Of a stretch of 64,000 nucleotides of DNA, positions 1-10,942 are shown one piece after another. Below the pieces are notes generated by a model. That model saw only the letters and a program-made list of their open reading frames with translations, was not told where the DNA came from and searched no databases. The DNA is from Sipunculus nudus. Lineage: Eukaryota; Annelida; Sipuncula; Golfingiida; Sipunculidae. Position numbers and translations under genes: made by a program. Location: the NCBI GenBank assembly GCA_026874595.1, contig CM049308.1:53331624-53395623 (forward strand), written 5' to 3'. Within the stretch, counting starts at the first letter, position 1, and every line of letters begins with the position of its first letter.

Positions 1-374
1 CTATTGCCGCCAAACTCTCTCCGCAGACACGCCCTAATCCAAACTCGACAGGTTTATGAAATGTAAACTTATTTATTTTACATTGATTTTACAAATATTT
101 CTTATAACTAATCGCGGCAAACGCAACCTCAGATGGTTGCGTTTGGTAGTCTGTAGGATCGGAGGAAACCGGAGGACCCTGAGAAAACTACCGTCCATGG
201 CAACTACAGCCCACTCTCATTGACACGCCCGGGTTGCCAGCGGAGAGAGCGGAGCGTATTACCCCTCAACTGTCCGTGCCTCCCAGTTTCTCGAAACCGC
301 TAATGGGAACATTTTGCGTACACGCTAAAACCCGGATGACACAGATCACATCCGAAATTATTGTTATACCGTTA
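1..374. other. Non-coding stretch, no gene seen
   Basis: No open frame with recognisable protein features is seen on either strand. Short stretches (for example around 25 and 1,825, both containing AAACTCTCT after GCC) resemble one another weakly, which may be diverged copies of an old repeat; this is not strong enough to call. Confidence 0.5.
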
Positions 375-393
375 TATTAATAATAATAATAAT

Positions 394-426
<33 letters not shown>

Positions 427-430
427 TATA
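375..430. repeat. (AAT)n microsatellite
   Basis: An almost pure run of AAT units with a few single-base interruptions. Simple sequence only. The apparent tyrosine/asparagine-rich ORFs here are artefacts of the repeat. Confidence 0.9.
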
Positions 431-544
431 ACTAGAATACGGGGAGTCGACAAGCGGCTTCGTGTACCCGCTTAAACCAGAGTGGGACGGGTGAAGTGAG
501 GTATGGATTGATTGGCAAGGGGAAATAGAGAGAGGTGTATTGCA

Positions 545-1340
545 CATTAGCATGGACGTCTGCAGCCGAATTGTGTATGTAGGTGGCGCCACCTGCCACA
601 AAATCCAGAAAGTTATCCAAGGTGTATACAATTACAACATTTTAGGCAGATAAGTCAAACCACTGCCGATATATGAGTGATTTAATCCCACGGCAGACAA
701 ATAGACGGACGCTGTTCAAAAATGGTTGCAGGTATTGTCACCAGTTTTGCGTATGTGAGATCTATACAAACATGCAAAGTTTCAGGAGGATACGTCAAAC
801 CAGTCCTGAGATATAAGCCTGGATGTCTGAAGCCTGAACGTGAAAGTAGGTGGCGCCACCTGCCACAAAATCGAGAAAGCTATCCAAGATGTATATACAT
901 GCACAATTTTAGGCAGATAAGTTGACCACTGACGAGGAATGAGTGATTTTGTCCCACGGCAGACAAACAGAAGGATTCTGTGCAAACATGGTTGCAGGTG
1001 GCGCCACCAGTTTTTCGTACGATAAAGAGCTATGTGGGATCTATACACATGTAAAATTTCAGGAGGATATGTCAAACCAGTCTTGAGATATAAGCTTGGA
1101 TGTCTGCAGCCTGAACGTGAATGTAGGTGGCGCAACCTGTCATAAATAAGGAAAGCTATCGAGGATGAATTCACATGGAAAACTTCAGGAGGATAAGTCA
1201 GACTACTGCAGAGATATGAGTAATTTTATCCCAAGGCAGATGAACAGATGGACGCTGTGCAAAAATGTTTGCAGATGGCGCCACCATTTTTATGTATGTT
1301 ATAAGGCTATCCAATGGCTACATTTGTGCAAATTTTTTTT
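545..1340 (+). repeat. Tandem repeat, about 270-bp unit, about 3 copies
   Basis: The same block starts at about 581, 848 and 1,125, a period of 267 and 277 bases. Each unit opens with AGGTGGCGCCACCTGCCA or a close variant, followed by conserved blocks such as CCCACGGCAGACAAA and CAGGAGGATA. A second copy of the 12-base palindrome GGTGGCGCCACC (or a degenerate form) lies mid-unit at about 998 and 1,273, so each unit looks like two diverged half-units. The copies differ at many sites, so the array is not recent. No coding frame is conserved between units. Confidence 0.75.
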
Positions 1341-4162
1341 TCCGATTGGTCAAACGAGTCCGAAGCTATGTGTGTTAATGTGTCAAAACAGACGCACAGA
1401 TGCACGCACTGGAGAGAGGAAAGGTCAGAGTTCAACCAAAATCAGGGCGCATTAGTTCACATGTGACCCGATCATAATTCCTAATTAAAAAAAAAATTCT
1501 GCCCAGTGGTTATGGAGGAGTTCTCCGGAAACCTATGCCTATGAAAACCTATAAGAATAAAGTATCCGCAAAAATCTGTTTTAGGGGATAAAATAAAAAT
1601 TATCTATGTTATAATAGACCGTATCCATAATGGACTTTTGTCACGGAACTCCTCTGCATGTGCCACACAACGGATATGCCTGTTCCTGGTCTTGAACTGT
1701 CAGAAATGATCCAAAGTGTGTCCTAAGAGGGTCCGTTTCCCCATTTGTTACCCATATCCTGAGATTATATCACTCAAAGGCTATGGCATCGCCTTCTATT
1801 GGAAACACACGGGCGCAACCTGCCAGAAACTCTCTGTATACGCAAGTCCAATCGGCCCATATCAAATGGCTCATTTCACCTCCAAACTGACCGTGTTACG
1901 GCAAAACAACTATGAACGTGTTCATGCTACATTTACGAACTTATCCATATAGATGGTAGGTCTAATACTTACTGCTATATATATATATACATATTACATT
2001 TTGAAAAAAAGTCTACCAAGTGCAAGCCGTAAACACAAAACAGTTAAATATAAACTTTTTTTTCAAAGATTGCTCTATAACATAATATACCGTCCCCGTG
2101 TTAGCGCAGAGCTTTGTAATTAAAGGTGCCCATTTACCTACCTTTTGAAAAAAAATTATGTGATTTCTGGCTTCCTTTGTGTGTATATTAATGATCTAAG
2201 ACAGATTTCGATTGCGAAAAGTTCTTTTAACACCTTCGTGAAGGATGTATAATTTTGTTTATCAACAACATGTTTGTGAACACAGCAATGTTGACAAATG
2301 GGAAAAACATGTGACCTAAAGTGGTTAGTTGCATATAAGCGGAGGTAGTGAGGTCACTTGTTGCAAAACGCATTTGCAAAGCTCTATCTTATCTGACTTT
2401 CTGCCAGATGCCCTTGTTTAATTAGTTTTGATTATTTTGGCAGCCCACTACATATTATAAACACGTTGATATAAACGAAACAAGCAGCCTGTGTGCATTG
2501 GTATCCATGTTTTCTGGCATATTTTCTATAAAACCTCCAAGGGATTACCTTCAGGTTATAAAGGTCAGATAGGTGATTGAACCCCTTCAAGCATAATGAT
2601 TCAATGTTTTCCAGAAGTCCTGATTTCTTCTGACATGATAACAATCATTCTCTCATCCAATGCATTACTATTAGCGATACCTAATATAACTATTAGTGAT
2701 ATTACTTTCTTTATCCTTGTTCATGTATTACTTTAGTTTGAATGGATCCGTTATACAGATTATTCTTTCAATGTACGATGAGGAAACAGAGGCTAATATA
2801 ATGACATTAATGTCCAATGCTAATCTACAAATTCAGCATGACGTTGCAAAGTGTAGGTCACTCAGCATGTCAACCTTATTGTTTATTCACATGACCGCTG
2901 CAGGATTTTTTAAAAACACCAAATACACACACACCAAAAAACTTGAAAGATTTCGTCCACTCTTACGGGATGAAGGTATAATTAGTCTTATAAAGTTCCT
3001 CTTCACTTGCATTACCAGTTTTAATTGAAAGAAATTATATCAGTATGTAAGCGAAGAGTACATGGGCAGGAAAATCAGGGAAATTTTGTTATTTTGTCTT
3101 TCATGATCATGAGTAATTATTGCTCGAGTAAAAAAGTCGTCATTTTTTGCCAGCACCAAACAATAAGGAAACAGGGTTTATATTATATGTATATTCATAT
3201 ACATATCTATAAATGTCCAAGATCAGATGCACGTTTATCTGTACCATGACTGAATGTACAGAATTACCTGGAGCAACATGTCCCTCCGACGATGGGACAC
3301 TCTTAAAAAACAGCTCACCGTGGCAATCATGTTGAAAACTACCGTGAAATTCTCGATGAAAACATTTTTTTTTTTTACCGCTTATGGTCCCTAGGAACGA
3401 AGATCTCAACCGTTATATACATATATTTATATACAAGGCATAAATCCTTCCACAAGAATATTGGCTTCGTAAATGAGAATATGCCCTAAACTGATTTTTT
3501 TTTCTAACAAGTATACTGCTATATAATAATAATATAATAGATTTTATATATAATAATATTATGCTATATCATAAGCAATCGCTATATTATTGTATTTCGT
3601 AATGAAGATTTCACAGTTGTGACATGCCATTAGACTCTCTTATGTTAGAGGGAAAAAACGGTCCTTGAAGAGGGCTCCAAGTCAATCAATGAACTTAAAC
3701 CAAAATCACAGACCCATAAAAGGCAGGACCACCACTGCTCCATAAATGTTTGATCAATTGCATGGCTTTTTATTTATTTTCTACTTCGTAACACCGCGAG
3801 GGAAATAGAGCTAATGGCCGGGATATGCCCGAATGTATATTGTTATTGATATAATAGCAAACACATTCAGATTAAATATTCATATGTACATAAAATATGA
3901 CTTCGTCATATAAAGGAGTAAATTTGTCACATTATGTGTGTATTGCAAAACCAGATTCAGCTTGGTTCTCGTGAATGCAGTCTTTTAGACTTGGGAACCA
4001 GCACTCGAATGCGCAAGGAAGGCTGGGAATCTTATTTAAAACTTGGTTGGCTTAAAGGAATATACGTGAAGGATCAAATTTAGATGAGCTATTTAAATTT
4101 TTTATTACATAACGTTTCATTTAAATATCGTACATGGCAAGGTCGATTATTATTATTATTAT

Positions 4163-4165
<3 letters not shown>
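1341..4165. other. Non-coding stretch
   Basis: AT-rich sequence with short homopolymer and TA runs (for example 1,975-1,990 and 3,415-3,435). Short open frames near 2,700-3,250 show no domain, no codon-use signal visible by eye and no splice-linked continuation, so they are not called. No repeat unit is obvious. Confidence 0.4.

Positions 4166-4209
<44 letters not shown>
4166..4209. repeat. (TA)n microsatellite, left half
   Basis: A pure TA run that stops abruptly at the terminus of the LTR starting at 4,210. The run resumes at 5,066 on the far side of the LTR, so the LTR split one microsatellite. Confidence 0.9.
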
Positions 4210-4213
<4 letters not shown>

Positions 4214-5061
4214 ACGGAACCTAATATCAACAGATCACGTATGCGTGGTGAACATAAATTTTTTAATGGAGAAAAAAATAAGATTCTGTAACACTAGGCA
4301 ACGTGAAATGTCTAGGGGAATGAATAATGAAGTCAGTGGTTTTTTGTTAACAAATAACTATAATTTATTCTTAAAACAACCCTAACATTAATGTACACTA
4401 AATCAATACAATTACACAGTACAACAACAGTATAACAGCAAATCAATGTAATCACACAGCCTAATAAAAAAAGTGCACAGTACCTGGATACCACCACTGT
4501 CACAGCGACAAGTTCTTTAAAATATATAAGCCGGATGAATAGTTCACACTAATTCTCTCGGAGAATAACAGTCCAATGTTGTCACAAATCCAGAAGAAAA
4601 TCTGAAGAAAATCTATATTTGACGCACTTATCGGAATAGGTCCCACAGACTGACATACACGCTTCTGTGTCCTCTCTCCCGGCTCTAAAACAGAGCCCCC
4701 TATTTATAACTTTTCATCTCAAGCCGAGAACCTTCCATTGCTCGAACATTCTAAAGAATCTAACACAGTACACACGTTAAAAAAACATGCCAGAACAACG
4801 AATGCCATGTCTCAACATATTAGGGTTCACGCGAGTGCTCGCCCCGGCTCGGCCAGGCGAGAAAGCCCCAGTCTAACATGACAACGAGTGTTCAACCAGT
4901 ACGCATTAAACTGAGAGTGCAATGAGCGGCCAGGGGAGGGCGCTACAACACGAGTTACGCGCGTGTCACACAATAAAAATGCCAACAACACATGGAACAT
5001 CCGTGTGCACAATAAAACAATCATCTCTAAGACCGCTGCACACAATAAAAGGGGCACCTGT

Positions 5062-5065
<4 letters not shown>
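4210..5065 (-). mobile_element. Solo LTR of an LTR retrotransposon
   Basis: 856-bp block with matching ends: read on the minus strand it starts TGTTACAGGTGC and ends TTAGGTTCCGTAACA, so the termini are TGTTAC and GTAACA, the usual TG...CA form of an LTR. The four bases on each side are ATAT (4,206-4,209 and 5,066-5,069). This is compatible with a 4-bp target duplication but ambiguous inside a TA repeat. A TATA-type box (TATAAATA on the minus strand, near 4,690-4,705) is present. A close copy lies in the opposite orientation at 59,214-60,079. No primer binding site or coding sequence adjoins it, so it is a solo LTR, most likely left by recombination between the two LTRs of a full element. The 4-bp duplication suggests a Gypsy-type parent; this is inferred. 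Confidence 0.85.

Positions 5066-5116
<51 letters not shown>
5066..5116. repeat. (TA)n microsatellite, right half
   Basis: TA run that continues the tract interrupted at 4,209 by the solo LTR. Confidence 0.9.
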
Positions 5117-5117
<1 letters not shown>

Positions 5118-5898
5118 TAGTATATAATGATACAAATAACACTTTAGTCTAAAACCAAATTCACCTTAACTAAAGCACAACACCCTCTCGATCCTCTCAC
5201 TTCAGGAAGGCGAATGACGGGCAATGAAGTCATTAATAGTGCATATTCTCAGCAACAGAGGGCGCACTGGTACTAGAGAGGGATTTTATTAAAAAATAAT
5301 TTTTCAACTCTAATGATGAACCTTAAGACTGTTTTATGTGGAAAATTGAAGAACGTGTGGTGGGAGCGTGAATATATATATATATATGTAACTTTGCTGA
5401 GTGATAAGTGTATATTCTTAGCAAACAGAGGGAATATCCATGGCAATAATAATATGAACAACTGCAGAGCACCAGGCCCTGGTTAGTGTTGACCTTGGAC
5501 AATCTCAATGGTCCTCTGATGAAACCGGTAATCGAACTCGCTAACTGTGCTCTTAGGAGTCTTGTATGCTGTCGAGACCACGGATCCCGGTAAAATTTAG
5601 TTTAACAAAGTTAAACATAAGACATTAACATAAAAGTTATTTCAATCCGAGCATTACATTTAAAAGATAACATTTTGCAATTTATAAACGTATATGCACC
5701 TTTGCGCCATTAACTTTAACATGTTGAAAAAGATGGAAATTTTATATTCTGATTTTGAAGAAACATAAATATAAATTTCACTACATAGGCAAAGACATTA
5801 AAATAAACATCCCAATAGGGAGGAGGATACACTAAAATATATAACGTATAGTAATAATTATAATAATATATACATTCATATTCACGTATATATGGCAG
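5117..5898. other. Sequence upstream of the kinase exons
   Basis: AT-rich stretch with a short TA run near 5,373-5,387. No convincing TATA box, CpG-rich block or first exon could be tied to the kinase gene that starts to be readable at about 5,899. Its promoter and any earlier exons remain unplaced. Confidence 0.4.
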
Positions 5899-6028
5899 GC
5901 CAAACGAAGTATCGAGAACAGGCCACATCTCTGTCCCAGACGTCCATGTGGAGAAAGAGGAGGAAGAGGAGGAAGAGGACCGATGTCTCTCCCTGGAAGA
6001 GATGAGCCTGGTTCAGGACTGTACAAAG
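5899..6028 (+). CDS. Kinase exon 1 (probable, N-terminal acidic segment)
   Basis: Open frame ending at a GTAAAT donor (6,029) in phase 0, matching the phase-0 acceptor of the next exon. It encodes a run of glutamates (EKEEEEEEED) followed by LSLEEMSLVQDCTK. A possible acceptor (GGCAG) lies just before 5,899, which suggests an internal exon with an unseen first exon upstream, since no ATG in this frame gives a natural start. The boundaries at the 5' side are uncertain. Confidence 0.5.
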
Positions 6029-6071
6029 GTAAATATGAACTCAAACAGTAATTTGTCTTTAGCTTGTCACT

Positions 6072-6270
6072 TATGCTGCGTGTCCACTTCTGCGGATACG
6101 GATACGGATGCGGTTAAAATCGCACACAAGGATTTAAGAAAGGGTGTGTCCATCTACGTGGTGTTACTGTGGATATGTTTTTGCCAACCGGACCATGAAG
6201 CCACGGGTATGGAAACGCATCCGGAAACGTACACGGAAACGTATGAGGAAACCCACAAGTGGACACTGAA
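6072..6270. mobile_element. Possible MITE in kinase intron 1
   Basis: The stretch starts with GTGTCCACTTCTGCGGA and ends with an inverted counterpart, AAACCCACAAGTGGACAC, around a short interior rich in CGGAAACG/CGGATACG steps. That layout is typical of a short non-autonomous inverted-repeat element. No target duplication is visible, so this is tentative. Confidence 0.4.
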
Positions 6271-6412
6271 TCCTGATATGATCAATATATCTAATCTCCC
6301 CTTACTCTGAAACGTTACAACAGGGTTTACAGAACTGATATATTTTTTTACTAAAAGTAATTGTTTTGTTCTTTCAGTTTGTGACATAAGATGAATATTT
6401 TCCTGTATCATT

Positions 6413-6544
6413 TGCTTTAAAAGGCTTATTATGTAGTCAAAACACAATTATTATCTTTACTGACAGGTGATGTCTCTCCTTTAACAAGCTTTTTATGTAG
6501 TCAAAACATATTTATAATCGTTTCAAATACAGACGATGTCTCCC
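6413..6544 (+). repeat. Tandem duplication spanning the 3' splice site of kinase exon 2
   Basis: Two copies of a roughly 65-bp block. Each contains TATGTAGTCAAAACA, then an ACAG acceptor, then GATGTCTC. The first acceptor would cut at 6,466 and the second at 6,532. The second gives the phase-0 join to exon 1 used here. Confidence 0.7.
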
Positions 6545-7051
6545 CGCCGTGTCGTGTCACACTCGTCACTGTCCAGCCCTCTGTTCTGTGGTTTACCTGA
6601 CGGTCCACGGTTCAGGTCCCTCACTGATCCGGCCAACTGCTCCGTACAGGATGGGACTATGGAAGCCTTTAAGACGATGAATCTTCACTATGAAGGTGGC
6701 ACCGCCGGCAGCTTAAACGCCGAATGGTCCGCTAGACTGACTGGATCGAGCGAGACTTCGGACATGTTCACGTGCGTTGCCTATTCATCATCGATCTCCC
6801 TGGCTTCCTCCATCTTGGACGGGAGTTTGTCCGGGTCCGGGGACTTGCTCCGTGGATCTGAAGGTGGCCCAGGCCTCGGAGGGCTGGCTCTGTCACTCGG
6901 GGACAGCGACAACGATGGCGGAGAACAATCTGGTGTGGATTCTCTGATCCAGTCTCTTCTTGCTGACGGCATCGACAACGTTAACCTCACATCATCGGAG
7001 CAGGGAACACCCATCCGCTTAGGAGCTGGCACTTTTGGGCAGGTTTATTGT
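6533..7051 (+). CDS. Kinase exon 2 (N-terminal region and glycine loop)
   Basis: 519-bp exon, phase 0 at both ends, from an ACAG acceptor to a GTAAGT donor at 7,052. It encodes a serine-, glycine- and aspartate-rich stretch with no recognisable domain (SGSGDLLRGSEGGPGLGG is typical). It ends with the kinase beta-1 strand and glycine-rich loop LGAGTFGQVYC (G-x-G-x-F-G-x-V). The higher GC and clean open frame contrast with the flanking introns, supporting a real coding exon. An antisense ORF over 6,781-7,032 is a shadow. Confidence 0.8.
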
Positions 7052-7396
7052 GTAAGTTTATTTTTTATTGTAACTAATACCGCCAAATTCTAGAGGGATC
7101 TTATTTCATAGAATGTCTATTTTATTATAGTTTTATTATATAATACTATTTATTTGAGCCTGGCGAAAATAACCAGCCGTTTGATAAATGTTGATCAGTA
7201 TGGAACTGGATTTCCGTTTTCTAAGATCTCCATAGATGAAGGTGCACAATCAGTACGGCCGCCTGGTGGAAGAACATGAAACTATACAGTTTCTTACACA
7301 TGAAAACTTCCTTTCATGAAATCTAGCAGCTCAGCTTCATATTAAACCCGTTACTAGCACCTGAAATGTTCTAAGATTTAATCTTCATATTTTTAG

Positions 7397-7590
7397 GGAT
7401 ATTACAAAAGGCAGTCTGCTGCCATTAAGATTAAAACCAAAGCTGATCAGGAGATAGAGATGTTGAAGACTGCAAACTCAGTCAAGGATAGGCCTATACA
7501 AGAATATCTCTATAGATCGAAAATCTTATATACAAATTGGACTTGTATAACAAACAAACCTTTCACCTATATAACGCCGATTTCGTTCAG
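7397..7590 (+). CDS. Kinase exon 3 (ATP-binding lysine, helix C)
   Basis: Starts after a TTTTTAG acceptor, in phase with exon 2. It encodes GYYKRQSAAIKIKTK with the invariant beta-3 lysine (AAIK), then QEIEML with the helix-C glutamate. I place the 3' end at the CAG|GTATAG donor at 7,591, because that gives phase 2 and exon 4 starts with a single base completing the codon. The part after about 7,480 is less kinase-like, so an earlier donor or a degraded segment is possible. Confidence 0.65.
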
Positions 7591-7870
7591 GTATAGAGCA
7601 AGACCGTTTTATTATAATTGGTACATAAAATTCAAAACGGATGTAGAAAATTACTTATTATCTGCAGTATGCGCCTTAAGCAAATTTTATATCTGTTTCA
7701 GATTATGCAATTATATGATTACATATTCTTTTATATACTAGTAGTCCAGTATACATTAATAATCGCCTATACATATATAAAACATATAAAATATACTATA
7801 CTGTTTTAATATACACGTGCTAATTTAGATTTACTTGAATTTTCTATAAATAGTTTTACCACTCGTTCAG

Positions 7871-7937
7871 TGCAGACGGCATTGAAATCCTGGCGATGGA
7901 GAAAGGCGTGTGACTTGAGAGATGTTAAGACTTTGAG
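7871..7937 (+). CDS. Kinase exon 4 (hinge), frameshifted
   Basis: Short exon between a TTCAG acceptor and a GGTAACG donor. The first part reads ADGIEILAMEKG (beta-5 and hinge). The second part, CDLRDVKTL, is in a different frame, and the 3' end in that frame has the phase needed by exon 5. The slip is at the GTGTG run near 7,907-7,912 and equals loss of two bases. This lesion alone would truncate the protein. Confidence 0.7.
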
Positions 7938-8081
7938 GTAACGTTATATGATTATTTTTAAATGTCTACCTGCATAGGCTCTTTGTAACCATATTTTATT
8001 TCTTATATGTTAATGATGATCAATCAATGGAGCAGATAAAATTTCCCATGATCTGTAGGATAATGGAGGCTATATATTATA

Positions 8082-8272
8082 CAGGGGGCGGATCCTGGTG
8101 GGGCTTGGGGGGTTAAACCCTCCCCCTTATCGAAATAAATACCTTTTTGCACTGTTTTCACCATAACTTTTTTTGGTGACTTATCCCCAACTCCCAATTT
8201 CCGAGAGTTTTGGACCTTTGCAGGGCAAATACATGGTAACACACCCCTCCCATAAATCCTGGATCCGACTTG
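8082..8272. mobile_element. Short hAT-like MITE in kinase intron 4
   Basis: About 190 bp with ends CAGGGGGCGGATCCTGG and, inverted, CAAGTCGGATCCAGG. CAGGGGCGGATCC-type ends are common in hAT-derived non-autonomous elements of animals (family knowledge). A related block lies at 53,795-54,014. No clean 8-bp target duplication is visible. Confidence 0.5.
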
Positions 8273-9212
8273 CATATTTACATATTTGAAATACAAAAAA
8301 ATAAATAATTGAATCAACCTACCTGAAATTTATACCTGATAATACAGAAATATAAGTGAGAATTTAAATTTCTTAGAAAGTAATAAAATTGAATCTCTTA
8401 TGAAAAATAGAAAACGCAATGAAGAAGATTGTGTGGTATATTTAATACTGTAACAAAATGTAATTTTGTTTGTCATTAGGAATGGAAATTTCAGTAGTGC
8501 CATATATTTCTGTTTAAAATAGCTTGATACCTCTTAGTGTTAATGTGGGATGGAGGCATTTTTGCAGTGTCAACTTTTAATATTGATATGGACTGATGGT
8601 ATTAGAATTTGACAGGAACAATTAATATTTCTGATATACAGGGTGAATCCACAGATGTTAACAGTAAAGGCTGGGATAGAGGACCCTGGTTTCAGTAATA
8701 TTACTTTTAGTGGCATCGATGTCAGTTCCTGTTGAGAATTATGTCTGTTTTAATATCTGTTGATATTCAGGCATGGTTAGGGTGTCACCGTTCTAATATT
8801 GTAGTATTGTGTAAGGTATGTGTATTTGGATAAATACATGCAGTAGTAGTAATTGGTATTTGCTGGGTATACATCCAATTACATATATTTTATTGTTAAA
8901 TCGGGCGTCCAGAGCTGTCACAGCTGATGGCCGTGATGCAGGACGTGTGAGTGAACGAGAGAGACTTAGGGTTTCAGCTGCTTGTACAGTCGATGACAAG
9001 TCGCTTATTGTATAAATCTTACCTTTTCTATGGTCAAGGTAACCATAATATGATGGTTAAATCACAGGAGTTACGTAAATTCTGGTATCATAGCCGAAAT
9101 GTCCAAGTTTTGCTTGGTGAGATTCATAGTGGGCGCCATTTTATTCAGCGAGAAGCCGCGTGCGTGACCTTATTAAAACGAGGCTACCCGAGAGCCCGGA
9201 TGTAAAAAATAC

Positions 9213-9220
9213 TATAAAAG
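9213..9220 (+). promoter_or_regulatory. TATA box of the Gypsy 5' LTR
   Basis: TATAAAAG in a GC-richer context, conserved at the matching place in the 3' LTR (19,514-19,521). Probable core promoter of the element; the start of transcription is inferred to lie about 30 bases downstream. Confidence 0.55.
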
Positions 9221-9806
9221 GCCGCTGACTGTTCCGATTGGCCGAGACTCTTGGCTCCGCCCCAGCTGACAGGTCAGGGTTTACGCTAAATTATTAAGCG
9301 ATCCCTCCCTAGCGGGTTATTCCCCTTGACGGGGGAACAGCTATCCACTTCACAGAGTGGATATCTGCTCTCCTGTGGCGGAACGCTCCTGGGGATGGAG
9401 TTCCTAAAATTCTAGATATCTCCATTGTCATAAATTTTATAGAGTATCCATAATATGGATGAAATTCTACTTAATCTAATGACGTCACGTCACATTGTTT
9501 ATAAACAGCCTATCCACGTGTCCTCTGTTGAGGGCTGACCAATCAGAGGGAATCCCGGGGAATGCCCGCCCTGTTCTGAAAATGGACGCTGTTCTGAAAC
9601 GGAACCCTTGCCCTGTTCCGTAAATGGATAGTTGCTCCGATACGGGATACCGTTCCATAAATTAATACTTGGCTGATTTTATGCTGTTTAGTTGCAACAT
9701 TTGGACAAATTTGGAAAATATCTCACACGGTTGCGTGATCTATTAAGCCCACATTACATTAATTGTTACCGCTGATTATTATTCGTAAAAATGCCGGGGT
9801 CTTTAA

Positions 9807-10172
9807 TTATATGGCTCCGTACTCGGAATTTGACGGGGTTTTCCTTCCCCGTTTCATCTTCAATAAGGAAGATAGAGTTTGAAATTCTAGATATGGATCA
9901 ATGATCCATAATGCCTCCGCGTGAGGTGGTTTATTACGTAATGTTAAAGATTTGGGCTCGCCTTTTCGGATGTTTACTGGGCGCTTAATAAAGGATTTTC
10001 TGTCAGACAGCGCTGACATATAGATCGGTTTGTTTACATTGGTCAGTGTACATGGTGAAGTGTTCCATTCAAGTTTATTTTGTTCAACGAATGGCGTTGC
10101 CACTGGGTAATATGTGGGTGTGTTTGGTACATGCTCTAACTGATCTAAATGGTTATTCAATAGGAGGATCAA
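9807..10172 (-). CDS. Antisense ORF inside the Gypsy LTR, unknown
   Basis: 121-codon ORF on the strand opposite to the element, inside the 5' LTR. Most of the frame is also open in the 3' LTR (20,119-20,403). It has no domain I recognise; there is a basic patch (KMKRGRK) near the C-terminus. Conservation between LTRs only reflects recent shared origin, so this may be a chance ORF. Confidence 0.2.
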   Translation of the reverse strand: MILLLNNHLDQLEHVPNTPTYYPVATPFVEQNKLEWNTSPCTLTNVNKPIYMSALSDRKSFIKRPVNIRKGEPKSLTLRNKPPHAEALWIIDPYLEFQTLSSLLKMKRGRKTPSNSEYGAI

Positions 10173-10924
10173 TGGAGATATCCTGAAAGATAAAATGTAT
10201 ACTAGATATAAGACTGATAACTTAAATACTTAAATATTTTGTGTAATTTCCTTTCCTATTAACAGACATAACTAGACAATATGACACATTGTGATTAAAC
10301 TTAGTAATGAACAATAACTGTTATAAATAAACTGTAAATGTGTTTGTTAAATATCACCATCATTGTAAATATTCTCAGCCATACCTGGGATGGGACATTT
10401 ATTTCTGTCTAGGGTTGATTAGGATCACTCAACAATATTATAATACAGACAAGCTTCAATAGCATTAGATAGGATTTTAGATAAATGATATGGGTAATGT
10501 TAGAGGGTAATTAAATAGGACAGGGGTTAGACTGTATAGTGTTATTAGCATTTATCTCATATTTGATGCGGTCATCATCATACTTGTTACAAAGTTCTAT
10601 ATTAAATGTTTGAACTTTATTATTGTCTTGTGCATTAAAGAATGCTTGAGAATGAATGAATTAATTAATAATGGTAATTAATGGGAATAATTGAGTGTGT
10701 GACATGTGTGGATGTCCACGGACAGTTCCCTAGCTTCCCCTTTTCAATTATAAAATATTTTTGTTTACGGAAATAACACCCCAGCCGGAGGAAGCGGGCA
10801 GGACCGTTCAGCAGTTTCCCTCCGTCACCCTCCTACCCTTGGCCTCCCCTCCCTCCGGTCTTATCCCCCTCCCCGTGCGCCCGCCCCTGCCCGGACCCGC
10901 AGAGGAAACGGCGGGCGTAACGAT

Positions 10925-10942
10925 TGGTGTCAGAAGTGGGAT
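10925..10942 (+). promoter_or_regulatory. Primer binding site of the Gypsy element
   Basis: TGGTGTCAGAAGTGGGAT lies three bases after the 5' LTR end, the position of the tRNA primer site in LTR elements. Starting with TGG (the complement of a tRNA CCA end) is the expected form. I do not assign the tRNA species. Confidence 0.7.

Larger units (their letters stand above)
8472..10922 (+). repeat. 5' LTR of the Gypsy element (about 2.45 kb)
   Basis: Nearly identical by eye to 18,642-21,246, with scattered substitutions. It starts at GTCATTAGG and ends GGCGGGCGTAAC directly before the primer binding site. It holds a TATA box (TATAAAAG, 9,213-9,220), a CRE-like TGACGTCA at 9,480-9,487 and a CCAAT motif near 9,538. 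It lacks 131 bp that the 3' copy has at 18,953-19,083; both ends of that segment are GTTAGGG, so loss by recombination between 7-bp repeats is the simple reading. Confidence 0.8.

Noticed and set aside
5948-6310. 120-codon ORF extending past the kinase exon-1 donor
   Set aside because: The sequence after 6,028 is intron: a good donor is used, phases match the next exon, and the extension overlaps a MITE-like repeat.
6781-7032. 83-codon minus-strand ORF
   Set aside because: Antisense shadow of the GC-richer kinase exon 2.
7397-7937. Exons 3-4 as a complete gene of their own
   Set aside because: They supply only the lysine, helix C and hinge of a kinase and are phase-linked to exons on both sides.
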